Positions 44,265 to 55,808 of a stretch of 64,000 nucleotides of DNA are shown here, in pieces. The DNA is from Thalassia testudinum (lineage: Eukaryota; Streptophyta; Magnoliopsida; Alismatales; Hydrocharitaceae). The first letter of the stretch is position 1; each line of letters starts with the position of its first letter. Position numbers and translations under genes: made by a program. The stretch covers positions 36,965,001 through 37,029,000 of the forward strand of contig JAZHRO010000003.1 of NCBI GenBank assembly GCA_037157565.1, read 5' to 3'. A model generated the notes under the pieces. It did not search any database and was not told the origin of the DNA. It was given only the letters and a program-made list of their open reading frames with translations.

Positions 44265-45777
44265 ATATTTCATGTCTTATCTTTATATAAAAAAAAAAGC
44301 ATTTAGGCATAAAGAATTTTTATTAAGGTTTTATTAGGGATTTATTGTTAAGTTGATTCTTGAGTTTAGAATCTAGTACAATTTCACACTTACACGTAGA
44401 ATTTGCGATGGATTCTCTGTGAAGACCGATAAACATCTTTAGTTTGTTGAGAAGAAGCAGTGCTTCTTCTAAGCCCTTGGATAGTGATTAGGGAGTCAGG
44501 CAAACTATTTTCTAGAAAATCCACCAAACAAGTGTGAGGTGAGAGTAGAAAGTCTACTGGTGCTCTAAGGCTGGTATGAGGAATCTTAAACTCTGGATAA
44601 TTGATAATGATACTCGGAGTTAGCCATAGTTTTCGCTCTCAATTTCTACATACAAGTTCTTAGTGTAAATCTCTTGAGAGCCACCAAATAAGGCAAATAT
44701 GCAAAGAGCGAGTTCTGATAAAACTAGGACTGAGGTGGATGGTCACGACAATCGTTTATAGAATTCTCAGCTGAAGGAGGGTAATAATGTCAAGGTTAGA
44801 AATACACTATCATATCCATTCCTCTCCTAGTGTCGAGAATAGGCACTTCCATCAAACAAACCACCTGATATCCTCTTTAACATCCCCCAATCCCAAATAA
44901 TGCCTAGTGAATAAAAGTCGCAAGTGATATTGCATTGTGTTGGTAGATGTCTGGATGCAAAAGAAAAAGAAAAAAAAAGATATATATATATGTCTGCGTA
45001 TAAAAAAAATATATATATACAAAAAAAATGAGTAGAAAGAAAGAAAAAAGTAGAAAAGAAAAGAGTTTATAAGTGTTTAGATTTTACTTCAAAGTGTTTT
45101 GAGGCAACAATACCTACCACCCTCACGATCCACCAAATATAGTCATAACCTACTTTTCTATATTTCTAGCTGCCTGAATACAGGCTAAGGAATTCTAACT
45201 TAGTTGTAGAGTTATTAGAACCTAATCAAAGTGTTAATGCCAGGAGAGACCACCAAATATATTGATAAATCTAGTGAGATTGTAAGCTCACAAAGAAAGA
45301 ATAAAATAAGAAAAGATAAGAAAAAGAAAGGGAATGAGAGAGGAGTACAAAGGAACTAAAGAGAGTAGAGTTTCTCTGCCTCACTTTGAGCTGAATTATT
45401 TTATAATCTGAAAATCTAGGTTCTAAAGTACTACTCTATATGCAGCACTAGATGAGTGTGAGCCACCAAATACAAATCCACTTGACTTAAATTATCTTCT
45501 ACCTAAGCCAAAAATTGGGGTTCAATTTACAGATTATCTTATAACTCTGAGGGGAGAAGCTTGCCTATCCCAATAGATTTTTATTAAAGGTAAGTACGGG
45601 CTTTAGATGTGGATTGACTTTTCACTTGGATCCATTGCATAGGCTACAACAAAACATGTTCACGATTATCTAGATTTCTAAAGTTTCAGATGAAAACAAA
45701 AGAAATAAATATCTAGTGAAACTCTTAATAGAAATCTGTCATGTTGGACCACTTTTCACTTAGTTTTGCATTTGATA
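44265..45777 (+). other. Element D 3' UTR
   Basis: No gene. The word CCACCAAAYA recurs at least five times (about 44521, 44673, 45131, 45251, 45463). A-rich and AT microsatellite runs lie at 44965-45060. Confidence 0.55.
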
Positions 45778-45807
45778 GGGACTAGCAAGATTTTGGCATG
45801 GGGGTGT
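45778..45807 (+). promoter_or_regulatory. Element D polypurine-tract region
   Basis: GGGACTAGCAAGATTTTGGC, then ATGGGGGTG, directly before the 3' LTR. Confidence 0.7.
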
Positions 45808-47462
45808 GATTGCATAGCAATCATGCAACCTAAATCGCCTGAATTAAGTTAGATTCTAGCATAACTTAGGGACAATGCATGCATAAGCATCGTAATTTGC
45901 ATAATGGTTAGTTTGATTAGCTTCATAGATAATATCATCATTTTATGTACTAATGACAGATGAAATTAATCGTAGATGATTCGAATCTGTGGATGACAGA
46001 TTAGACTGTATAGATCTAATCAGAACGAGGACAGGAGTCCAACGCTTTCGAAATTGTCTCGATTAGACAACCAGGGCATCTTGTGCAGTCCATAGAAGAA
46101 CAGTGACCACCAAACCAGAGGACAAAGATCCGAGCCTCAGATAAAAATCCAACTGCACGGATGGATCCGGATCAATGATCATAGTCCAACGGCACAAAAA
46201 TCAACCCGATCGGAGGTCTACATCACCAGATACAAGGAAAAGAATATGGACAACCATGATGGTGCCATGTGGCACTATCACAACTGCACCTCACCACCGC
46301 CCCATCTCTAAAGACCACCCATCAAGCGTTGTGGATCTTTGGATGGCCATCCAATGACCACGATTGCGCCACGTCGCCCACCTCACCACTCCTCATCAAA
46401 GAGGAATAGATCTCGACCACTGGATCTTCATCCAATGGCCGAGAACAAGTTTCCTTAAAACAAAAACACAACAATTTGGACGTGTCGCACAACGGTTAGG
46501 GCCTTCACCCACAACATCGCACAAGAGTGTGCATTCAAGTGGGCACTGTGCAAGAATCAAGAGCGAGCAAAATTAGATTGTTGGATGGCGAACAAGCAAC
46601 GCAGACGCTACCACGTGGCAAGATTTGGGTGCATAGAGGTTGGATGTGGGATCCAATGCACGCATAACGTGCGGTACTACGTGCTTACTTCGACGTGAAG
46701 GCAGTGCGGGCATGAGTTAAGCTGAGGATGAGGTGCTCAAATTGAGCGAGTGGCCAGCAAGAAATTGAAGCAGGTGCGCGAGGGTGAATCAAGAGCATTC
46801 GATCGCAGATCAAGGGCCACGAAAGCACCACGTGTCACCACCAGGATTAATCCAAGAGTAGAAGGTGATTTTCAAGGAGTTTTGAGGCCAAATCAGGTCC
46901 GTCGATCTCCCGATCGATAGATCTGATTAATCAAAGGTTGTTGCATGATATAGAGGGCTAAAATACCCTCTTTACCCTCCATCAAAACTATAAAAGAGGA
47001 CCCAAGGCCCCCCTTTGTGAACATTAACCTCTTCTTCCACCTTCTTCTAGAATTTCCCACTTCTACCTCTTTGCAACTTCGACCTTCGTCTCGGTGCTCT
47101 GGATCTAAGGTGCTACCACATCTCGCACAATCATCCTACATGCGACGTTGTCTCTTTGCCTCCATCTATCTCTCTCTCTCTATCTATCTATCTGTTTCTA
47201 GTAGCATTCTCTATTGTGAAAACTCTATTTAATTACAATAAAATTATTATCTTATGAATGCATGATATCTGATTCGTATATATATATACATATGAAAATA
47301 TCTATTTAGAGCAAGTTCTATTGAAAAGCTTCTGCATAAATTGTGATTACCTCCCTACGAATGACTCGGTACTCACAGGCTTTTATAAATTTATTTGTTG
47401 ATGTGTTTTCATGCTATACTACAACTAAATAATCTTTTAAAACATGATTTACATGCCGGACA
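45808..47462 (+). repeat. Element D 3' LTR
   Basis: Colinear with 38742-40443; starts TGATTGCATAGCAATCATG and ends ...ATGCCGGACA. It has a more decayed tRNA-like module (TCGCACAACGGTTAGG at 46485, GCATTCAAGTGGG at 46531) and CCTCCCTACGAATGACTCGG at 47350-47369. Differences from the 5' copy are mostly transitions. Confidence 0.82.
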
Positions 47463-47719
47463 GCCATTGGTTGTAAGAGCAACGACAAATATATATTTAT
47501 CGTCGACTTTTGAAATAAGCGATGGCAAATAAGGGTTTTAAATTTTGAAGAAGCATTTAGGTGCATGACTGAAATTTTCATTGAGATTTGTCGTCGCTTG
47601 TTGATTAAATCAACGATATATGTTCCTAAATCTATTAACACGCAGCGGCCCCCATTAGTACTATTCATCTTCCTTCTCGCTTCAACCTAAACCCTCCTTA
47701 GTGCTAATCCTCCTCATTG

Positions 47720-48260
47720 CCCATAGTTGTGCTCTTCCTCCTCACGTCGCACCCCTCCTCCTGAGGTGAATCCCCTTCCTCCTACTCAGCCTCCTCCTCG
47801 TCCCCCCTCCTCCTTCTCCACTTATAATCCACCCTATCCCCCTCCTCCGCCAGCACCCTCCTCCTCCCTGGTTCCTCCCCCTCCTCATCCTCCACATGTG
47901 CCTCCCTCCTCCTCCTCCTCGTTCTCCCCGGTTCCTTCCCTTCCTCCTCCTCCTCCTTCGCCAGCACCCTCCTCCCCCTCCTCCTCCTCCTCCTCCTCAA
48001 CTCCCCCCTCCTGCTCCACTTCTTGACCATGCCCCCTCCTCCTTCTGACCGCCCCTCTCCTCCTCCTCCCTGTCCTGCCAGCCCCCTCCTCCTCCCTATC
48101 TTACCGCCCCCTCCTCCTCCTACTGCCGACCCCTTCCTCCTCCTCCTCCTTCTCCTACTGTCGACCTCCTCCTCTTCCTCCTCATCCTACTGCCCCCTCT
48201 TCATCCTCCTTCTCCTGTCACCCTCCGCCTCCTCCTACTGCCACCGCTGCTACTGCCTCT
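47720..48260 (+). repeat. CCT/CTC-rich low-complexity tract in CACTA-1
   Basis: About 540 bases of strongly pyrimidine-rich plus strand (CCTCCTCCTCC...). It gives long Pro/Ser ORFs in several frames, which I treat as artefacts. A similar tract lies at the same relative place in CACTA-2. Confidence 0.7.
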
Positions 48261-48425
48261 ATTCTATAAGTTGTAAATTTTTTAATAACATCATAATATG
48301 TTATTTAATTAATTATGTTTATGAAATTATAGGTTATCGATGACGATCATTTTCGGAAGCTGTAGTTTTTCGAGGTATAATTTTAATGTTTTTAATTTAT
48401 TGTAATGATATTTTAGGCTTTTGTT

Positions 48426-48572
48426 AGATGTGGGGTGTGCCCACATATTATCGTTAATTTCATTGAATGGATGTAGGGTGTGCTCGCTTGTATGATTTAT
48501 TGTGAATGTGGGGTGTGCTAACTTGTTTGATTGAAATGAAATTTAATGTGGGGTGTGCCCACTTTTATGATG
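48426..48572 (+). repeat. Four spaced hairpin units GTGGGGTGTGCCCAC in CACTA-1
   Basis: Units at about 48429, 48473, 48508 and 48548 (GATGTGGGGTGTGCCCACAT, GATGTAGGGTGTGCTCGC and variants), 35-44 bases apart. GTGGG and CCCAC pair around a GTGTG loop. A further copy is at 53014. Confidence 0.7.
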
Positions 48573-50087
48573 AGTATTATTTTGCTATGCAGGATTCTAG
48601 AAAACTTCAAAATATAAGGGAAAACTTTATCAAATTTTTTGAAATTGTTTCAATGTTTAGAATTCAGGCAGCGGACCTGGAACATTGCGGCAGACTTGGA
48701 ACATTGCGTTCCCTAAGTTTAGTTGGGTTTAATATATGTTGTTTAGGTTTAGTATTAGGTTTTGTATATGGTGCTTGAGCTAGGGTTTTAAGGTTTGAGT
48801 TGGGAGAGGGTTAGGGTGGTTGGGTTGGGCTAGGGTTTAGGATTTGACTTGTGCTAGGGTTTGGATGGTTGGTTTAGGTTAGGGTTTAGGGCTTAGGATT
48901 TGACTTGGGCTATGGTTTGCACGTTTAGTTTGGGTTAGGGTTTAGGAATATGGTGTGTTGGGTTGGTTCAGGTTGTGCCATGGCTGATAAACCATTCTTA
49001 AATAATCCTTTTGTCTTCCATTTAAGCATGGCATTCATGATCTGACTCCCAAGTTGCAGCTCTAGAAATAAGGGGAACATCTTCAAACCTAATTACAAGT
49101 ATGATTCTTAGGAAGAAAATTGACTGGAGCCCTTCTTTATCGAGCTCTATTGGGTTTGTGGCTAGGAGTAAGGTTCGCTCAAAAGAACAAATAATCACAC
49201 ATAGGATAAGGATTTGGTGATTTGATTTTAACTAAATGGATGTGCATTTGGGGAGGATATATATGATCACCTATAAATTTTTACCAAGTCCTTAGAATGA
49301 AAATGTATCTCTTCTTAACATTTAAGATTATAATATGTTATTTAATTAATTTTGATTTTGAAATTGCAGGTTATTAGTGTCGGGTGCACTCGGAGGCTTG
49401 AGTAGTTAGAGATATATATACATTCAATCTTTTTAATTTAATTAAATGATATTTTAGTTTTTTGTTGAATTTCTTAATGTTCAAATTACCTATTACAAAA
49501 GATATATGCACACGAGGCCAAACGTTAGGTATTCTAACTCCTAGGGTAAAAGTCCTCTGAGTCAAATTATGTCCAAATTACTCACCCGTCGAAACCTATG
49601 ATCATGTTATATGGACAATGCAGGAAGTATATGTATACCTCACTTATATGCATGATGTGTTGTCTTTGTAACATGCCATAAGACTCGATCGACTTTAGTT
49701 CGTTGAAGTATCAAACTAAAGAAGGTCCTTAAAGATTTGAACACAACTTATTTTTACTCGTTACATGTAACCTTGTGCGGTGAAAGTTCAGTTGTTTTTT
49801 CCTGCTCTTCTCTGGTATACCAACTAATCTTATCTAGTTTCTTGCGGGGCCCTTAATTGGGTGTTAAAGGAAATCTACCTAAGGTTATTATTGGGGGATA
49901 TACTGGAGAAGTGCAGGGAGATGCTACCAAAATTTAACAACACTAAGGTTACATTTAACGAGCAAACATAAGTTGTGATCAAATCTTTGAAGATGGGCTA
50001 TAAAGTGAAAATCTTAATTAATATACACATCATTTAGTCCTTTCCTTTCCTAATAAGTGATTTGTTTACAATAAATTTTATGTTACA
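48573..50087 (+). other. CACTA-1 region upstream of the transposase start
   Basis: No supported gene. The block TTATTTAATTAATT...GAAATT.CAGGTTAT occurs twice (48300-48335 and 49334-49374), each ending in a splice-acceptor-like CAGG or TAGG. Degenerate TTTAGGG-like text lies at 48780-48960. Confidence 0.45.
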
Positions 50088-50717
50088 ATGGATAAATCTC
50101 GGATTGGATTGTAGGGTTCAGATTACACCAGATATAAGGATGGAGTAATTTCATTCCTGGATTGGGCCTTTGATGATGATAGGAAGATATTTAGGCGAGG
50201 AGGTCAACTTGATAATATCTTCTACCCATGCAGAAGATGTTTGAATGGTTCCTTGCATGATTGTAATATTATGCTTGAGCACTTGATTTTTAATGGGTGG
50301 TGGCAGCATTACACTAGTTGGGTAGCTCATGGAGAGGAGTTGACTAAGAAAGTCATAAACATTGAGAATACTATTGACGAAGAGATCGACGAGGAAATTG
50401 TTGATAGCGGAGATGAAGAAATACAAGAAATGTTGAATAAGATGAGAGTAGGAGAGGATACAAATACAGATGAGGAAGATCCTTTCAATTGTGATTCGTT
50501 CTATGATGCTGTTAAGGTGGCTGAGGATCCTATTGCTCTCGATGTTAAGAAAATGTCAAAGTTGTCAATTTTGTTGAAGATGTTTCAACTAAAGGTTATG
50601 AAGAGAGCTAGTGTTAAATTCATGTCAGAACTACCTCAGTTTATTGCTTTAAATTTTACCTCCATGTACATGAATGAAACAGACAACTGCTTTAATAAAC
50701 TTCAAAGGAATTATGAG
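50088..50717 (+). pseudogene. CACTA-1 TNP2-type transposase, N-terminal part (truncated)
   Basis: ATG at 50088 gives MDKSRIGL, an in-frame TAG, then GSDYTRYKDGVISFLDWAF and FYPCRRCLNGS with its CxxC pair. MLEHLIFNGWWQHYTSWVAHGE follows in the same frame. This is the layout of the Transpos_assoc domain found at the start of plant CACTA transposases. An acidic stretch (DEEIDEEIVDSGDEEIQEM) and KMSKLSILLKMFQLKVM come next. The frame runs into the CACTAG of the next transposon at 50718, so the catalytic part is missing here. TNP2 would cut the element ends. Confidence 0.68.
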
Positions 50718-51960
50718 CACTAGTGGAAACAGCACTATTCGTGACGGAAATTCTTGACCTTTCATGTAACGGTCGGTAATAAAAGTATTCTCAACTGTTT
50801 TACGAGAAACAGTTGCCAAAAGTTCGGTCATTAACTTTCCCACCTGCAAAACAGTCAAGGAGGTTGAGACCATTCTCGACTATTATAAACGGTCGAGAAT
50901 AAAACTTTACTCAGCAGTTGTTATTAAACAGTCGAGGATAAATGACATCCTCGACCTTGAAATATATAAGGGTCGACCAAGTAAAGTAATGTGAAGACGT
51001 CTGGTTGACACCATTCTCTACCATTTATAACGTTCGTGAATAATAAAATAGTCAACTGTTTCCATATTAATAGTCAACGATAATGTTTTATAACCAGCCA
51101 ACGTGGGCGGCCAAATTTTCAAAGTCTATCGTCGACTGTTTCTTCATAACAGTCAAGAAAAGTATTATTGCCGAACGTTATTAACAGTCGATAATAATCT
51201 TATCATTGACTATTTATTGGGAACAGTCGAGAATGTCGAGTAAAATCCCTACCGCACACCTGACTCCCTCCCCCTTTGTCCTAAACCCTCCTCACAGCAG
51301 CTGTGCAACCTCCTCCCCTCAACTCCTGTGCAACCCTCACTGTGGCTCCTCCTTCGCAACCTCAAGGGGTACCAATCCTCCTCCTCTTTTTCCTCCTCCC
51401 TCCCTATCGCCTGCCTCCTCCTTCCCCACCCCTCATCGCCGACCTTCCCTCCCCCTCGCCTACCATCAGCACCCCACCACCTGCCACCTGCACCACGACC
51501 AACCGCGGCCATCACCACCTACCCCTGTAGCCACCACCACCCACTGCCACCATCATCCTCCTCCCTCCCTTCCACCACCACCCTTATCCTCCTCCCTCCC
51601 TGCCGCCCGCCTCCTCCTTCCCCTCCCCCTCATTGCCAGTCTTGCCCTTCCCCTCCCCCTCGCCCACCACCACCACCAGCTACACCACAATCACCCGCTG
51701 CCACCTCCTTCCCTGCGACCACCACCAACACCACCACCACCAATCTCCTCCTCTTGCCTCCCTCTTGCTGCCACCACCATTCTCCTCCTTCCTCCCTACC
51801 ACCCATCCACCATCCTCCTCCCTCCCTGCTGCCACACCCATCTCCTCCTCCCACCTCCTTCCTACTGCCACCACACATCTCCTCCCACCTTCTTCCTATC
51901 GCCAGCAGCACCACAACCTCAATCTCCTCCCTTCCCTCCCCCTAGCACCATATGCTATTA
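50718..51960 (+). mobile_element. CACTA-2, left end and leader
   Basis: Begins CACTAGTGGAAACAGC, a good CACTA terminus. About ten subterminal units follow in both orientations (AACAGTCGAGAATAA, TCTCGACTATT, ACGGTCGAGAATAA) to 51240, a different family from CACTA-1. A CT-rich tract (51245-51950) then gives spurious Pro/Ser/His ORFs on the plus strand and Gly/Arg ORFs on the minus. The right end was not found; it may lie in 51961-53126 or be deleted. Confidence 0.68.
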
Positions 51961-53126
51961 GTTAATTACTGAGTTTAATAACACCTAGAACATGATTTCT
52001 AATTTTTTTTAATAGCACCTAGACCATGGTTCAATTAATAGCATATTTCATTTTGTTAGTTTAATGTTCTTATCTTGCTTTCCTTCATGAGGAACCACCG
52101 CATTCATAAGATCCTTGGTTAGAATGTATAGCTTCTTTTGCCCCAACAAAGATGTGAAAAACCAAGGACCAAAGAATATAATTTTGGACACCACTAAGCT
52201 TAATGGATGTACCTTGAAGTATAATAATAATAGTAAAGGACAAGGGCTAACCTCGGTATGGGAGAGGAGGATCCCAAAGTCACTACACGAAGGCTAAAAG
52301 AAGCATGGCAATAGTAGAGGTGATAGATATGTGACAGTCGAAATGAACCTATGCCACAATCAAGAATTAGCAAAACATCCCTACTTCTATGCAAAATACA
52401 TCATGTTCATCATCACATCAAATGAGTGGACCAACAATCAGCACATGCATCCTAAAGGTAAAAAGTCAATTTATCTTGGTACATGGATATTAGTCCTTTA
52501 TTATAAGAATGACTGAAGAATCCTACATAAATCATGCAACCACGTCTATTGGCCAAAAAAAAAACATCTCACACACAAATCTTAAAAGTGATTGTGCAAG
52601 AATCACGCTCACACAGCATGCAAATAAAGATAATGGACATAGATCATGCATTTTCCAAGTCAGGCTCCTACAGCATAGTTGCCAAAATAATCAGATGCCC
52701 ACTACGACGAGAGAGGGATTGTCGCTACCACAAAGAATATGGTGCAGCAAGGAATGGACCCATGATGACGATAGGGTAATTTCATAGGTTGGACCTACCC
52801 TAAACCTGCAATGGGGCCAGATATGCTACAAAGATTAGGCATGTCAAGGCCCAGTGCTTCGATGTGTTTATTGCATGAATTTGTGAGGGGGCAAGAGCTT
52901 GTGCAATTATAGGGATTAAGGTGTGGCAAAGGATGATTGTATTGCAAACCTTGGATTGCCACATGAATTGATTGCATTGATGTCAATGCACTGTTAAGGT
53001 TTATTTTTTGTGTGGGGTGTGCCCACTTAGACTTATGTTTTGTGTGAAATGGAGGGGGGGGAAGGGAAATGGAGGAATGGGAAGGGGAAGAGAAAAAGAG
53101 GTTAAGAAAGAAGGGAGAAGGGGAGG
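51961..53126. other. Unassigned region between CACTA-2 and element F
   Basis: Several short frames (for example 52331-52516 with KHPYFYAKYIMFIITSNEW), but no domain I recognise. A GTGGGGTGTGCCCAC hairpin unit at 53014 ties the right part to CACTA-type sequence. A purine-rich run (53048-53126) leads up to the F LTR. Probably transposon interior or a decayed fragment. Confidence 0.35.
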
Positions 53127-55787
53127 TGATGGGGACACCATCATGAACCCTAACTAGCCCATTTTGACCAATAAAAGAGAATAAAAGCTCCTACATAACC
53201 AACTGGAGGTCCTAATTCACTGAATAACCTTTTTGAGAGAAAAAGAAGAAATAAGGGGTAAACCTACAATTTTATCATTGCAGTACAACAACGGGTTTTC
53301 TCAAGGGCTAAACACAGGTCAAATGATCTTAACAAGATAAAAACTGAGTTGGCTCAAACAAAAAAGGGTTCACGTGAATTCTGGGAATTAAATGACTTCT
53401 TCTAACCCTAAAACAGACCCACTTGATTAAAAAAGGTTCTGGTGAGGATAAAATTCACCTAAACCCTCAAAATCATAGAAAATATTCTCTAGGATTTAGA
53501 ACCTTCAATTTGGCCATTGGAACCTATTTTGACCTAAAATGGGGTCTCAGATAAATATTTACCCAAAATTAGGTTTTTACATAAATTGCTCAGTCAAACG
53601 TGGTCAAATCTAAAATCCAACCTCACCATTGGAATCCTTAGGTCCAAGTTAGGTTTGTACCAAAATTTGGACTTAAGGGGAACTCATCTTGACCCACTTT
53701 GTAAATAGGTCTGACCAAATTACATTTCTACCCCTATCTTTGAAAAACCCTTACAATTAACCCCCTAGCTTCTTCTTTGTTCTTTGCAATTAGGTCGCTC
53801 TACCATTGTAGAGGAGGGAATCCTACTCCGGCGAGCTTGAAAGGGAGATTTCTCCCTGATCTCTTAGAGAAGCCCGTTCAAAATTGAAAGGGAGATTCTC
53901 TGAGAAATCCCCTCTAATGTGAACCCAATTAGAAGCCCTATTTGGTACCCAATATCTCATGCGAATGCATGGGAGATTTGGGTCTCTCACGAGTTACCAT
54001 TGCCGGTGACCTCCAGGGCCTTTTTAACACACCCCAATTCGCCCTGCATCTCCTAAGCTTGCAATCAGCCAGAGAACCCCCTCAATTTCGTCTCTCCTCC
54101 TCCAACTGACTTGCTCGTCAAGCTCCGTTGACCTCTCCTACTCTCCCTCATCGCCTAGCCATAATACCGGTGGCAGGTTCCTCTTCCTTATGCTCGTTCG
54201 TGTCGCACAGTACCTGCCGACGCCCTTGCTTCCCCTTCATCCTCACTGAGCACTTTCGTCTCTGGCGTCGGTGATACGAGCCAGACGCCATCCCTGCCTC
54301 CCCATCCATCTCTTTACTCCCAAATAAGTCTCTCTCACTCTCTGCATTCTTTTCCCCTCTTTATTTCCTTTAAACGACCACTGCTGCACTCCACCACTAT
54401 CATCCCCTTCACCTCCGGTCACCACTCTGGCAAGTTCAGTCAACCACCACAGACCACCTCCCTCCTCACTGACCGATCCCTAAGCACCGCCCTGACTGAC
54501 TGATCATAGTCCCCCACTCACAACACTCCGCCACTAACCCAAACGCACCCTCGAACACACCCAATCACACGGCCGCAGTGTGACCTAGGCACGCTCCCCC
54601 AAACATTCCCATGCCATGCCAACCACCTCTGCACATTTGCCGCACCTTGGCGAAGCTCCCTAAGCTTTTTAATGTGGTCGCGAGGCTATTGTCATGATTT
54701 CAGGTCGACGGGCTCGCTGCCATTGACGCACAGCTCGAAGCTTCCTTGCAAGCTTCTCCAGGCTGTGCCCACTCCAGGACACGGTCCCAGGTTGCGTGGA
54801 AAGCTTTCGTGAACATCTCCAGGACTCCAATTGGTGTCGAGGGCCGTAGCTGCAGCTGTAATCGAAGGCATACTCTGCTACAGGCGTGCGTGAAAAGGGG
54901 TGGGAAGATAGTCCCACCTCGAAAAGATTTGGAGTGCCGCACCTGCATAAAAGGAATTTTTGCATTAGGCTCTTTGCCTCCAAGTCATGGGGTAAGGTCC
55001 CTCTCACCCGACCCGATGCCTTGTCCGTGACCACGCCCCGTGGACCTGGTGACAGGACTCGACCAGCACACCTCGCCCACCACCACACACGGGTGGGCCT
55101 GGTCCCAGACGCATACCCGAACCAGTTACCTGAGAAGCTGTGGCTCTGGGAGAGCAAACCTAAGAGAGAAAAGAGAGAAGAGAGTTTGCACGGATAGGGG
55201 GTAGGTTTTGCTCTGTAGGCCGAAGAGAAGAAGAAGGAGAAGGAAAGGAAAAAGGCTAAGGGCTGAAGCCAAGGAGTAAGCTGAAGGCAAATGAAGGGCA
55301 GTCAGCAAGAGAGAGAGGAAGAAGCTGAAGGTAGCCTGCAAAGAAAGAAAGAGAAAAAGGTAGAGGAAGAGAAAGGCAAAGGAAGAAAGGCAGATGCCAG
55401 AGAATAGAGAAGGAAGATAAAGGAGAAGATTGAAGACAAAGGTAGGGACAAAGAAAGAAGAATAGGAGAAGAAGCAGAAGAAAGAAAAGAGACCAAGCAC
55501 TGTAGCATTAGCATTTTAAGACATCCAATTTTGGGCTTTATTGACATACATTGGTTCATTTAGTATTTTGTGCCTTACATTTATTCCTTTCTTTTTTTAC
55601 TATAACATTGATCTTATTGCATATTCTTTTAAATTCTAAAGTTGTGATCTTGATTTCTAAACCTTAATTTGCTCCCAATGTTCGACCTCAGACTTTAAAA
55701 TTCGAGTAATAAATTGTATTTGTTTTGAACGATTTTTCGGCTATACTACAATGCGACCTTTTAAAACCTGATCAAGCTCTCCCAACA
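53127..55787 (+). repeat. Element F 5' LTR
   Basis: TGATGGGGACACCATCATG...CTCTCCCAACA. Note TGATG...CATCA at its very start, a short inverted repeat. GC-richer zone about 54100-55130 with GCATAAAAGG near 54952 as a TATA candidate, then a purine-rich run (55140-55500), and GCTCCCAATGTTCGACCTC near 55670. The minus-strand ORFs at 54669-55559 are by-products of this composition. Confidence 0.85.
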
Positions 55788-55790
55788 TTT

Positions 55791-55808
55791 TAGCGTCGTT
55801 GCCGGGGA
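55791..55808 (+). other. Element F primer-binding site (tRNA-Asp type)
   Basis: TAGCGTCGTTGCCGGGGA, 16/18 to the tRNA-Asp complement; the two changes are G-to-A and C-to-T. Confidence 0.87.

Larger units (their letters stand above)
38742..47462 (+). mobile_element. Element D: non-autonomous LTR retrotransposon (LARD-like)
   Basis: LTRs 38742-40443 and 45808-47462, decayed tRNA-Asp primer site, leader, ORFX, 3' UTR with the conserved hairpin and GGACATTG block, polypurine region. No gag-pol motif in the interior of 5.4 kb. Flanking five-mers are GCTGT and GCCAT, only 3/5 alike, so the target duplication is weak. CACTA-1 subterminal repeats lie on both sides, which supports insertion into that transposon. 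Confidence 0.8.
47463..50717 (+). mobile_element. CACTA-1, right part
   Basis: Subterminal units resume (ATAAGCGATGGCAAAT at 47515, GTCGTCGCTTG near 47591). A CT-rich leader, a cluster of GTGGGGTGTGCCCAC units, TTTAGGG-like text (48780-48960) and the start of a TNP2-type transposase at 50088 follow. Broken at 50718 by a second CACTA terminus. The right end of CACTA-1 was not found before 53126. Confidence 0.65.

Noticed and set aside
38737..47467. A clean target-site duplication for element D
   Set aside because: GCTGT and GCCAT agree at only 3 of 5 bases; the insertion is argued from split CACTA repeats instead.
47727..48343. Pro/Ser-rich ORFs on the plus strand and Arg/Glu-rich ones on the minus
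   Set aside because: They come from a CCT-type low-complexity tract open in several frames and both strands; no domain.
48780..48960. Interstitial telomere repeats (TTTAGGG-like text)
   Set aside because: Only scattered degenerate units without a tandem period of seven.
51206..51965. Overlapping long Pro/His/Ser ORFs (up to 251 codons)
   Set aside because: Three plus frames and the minus strand are all open over the same CT-rich tract, which is a composition effect.
54669..55559. Minus-strand ORFs of 124-162 codons in the F LTR
   Set aside because: They overlap the GC-rich zone and the purine run of an LTR, with Leu/Phe/Ser repeats and no domain.
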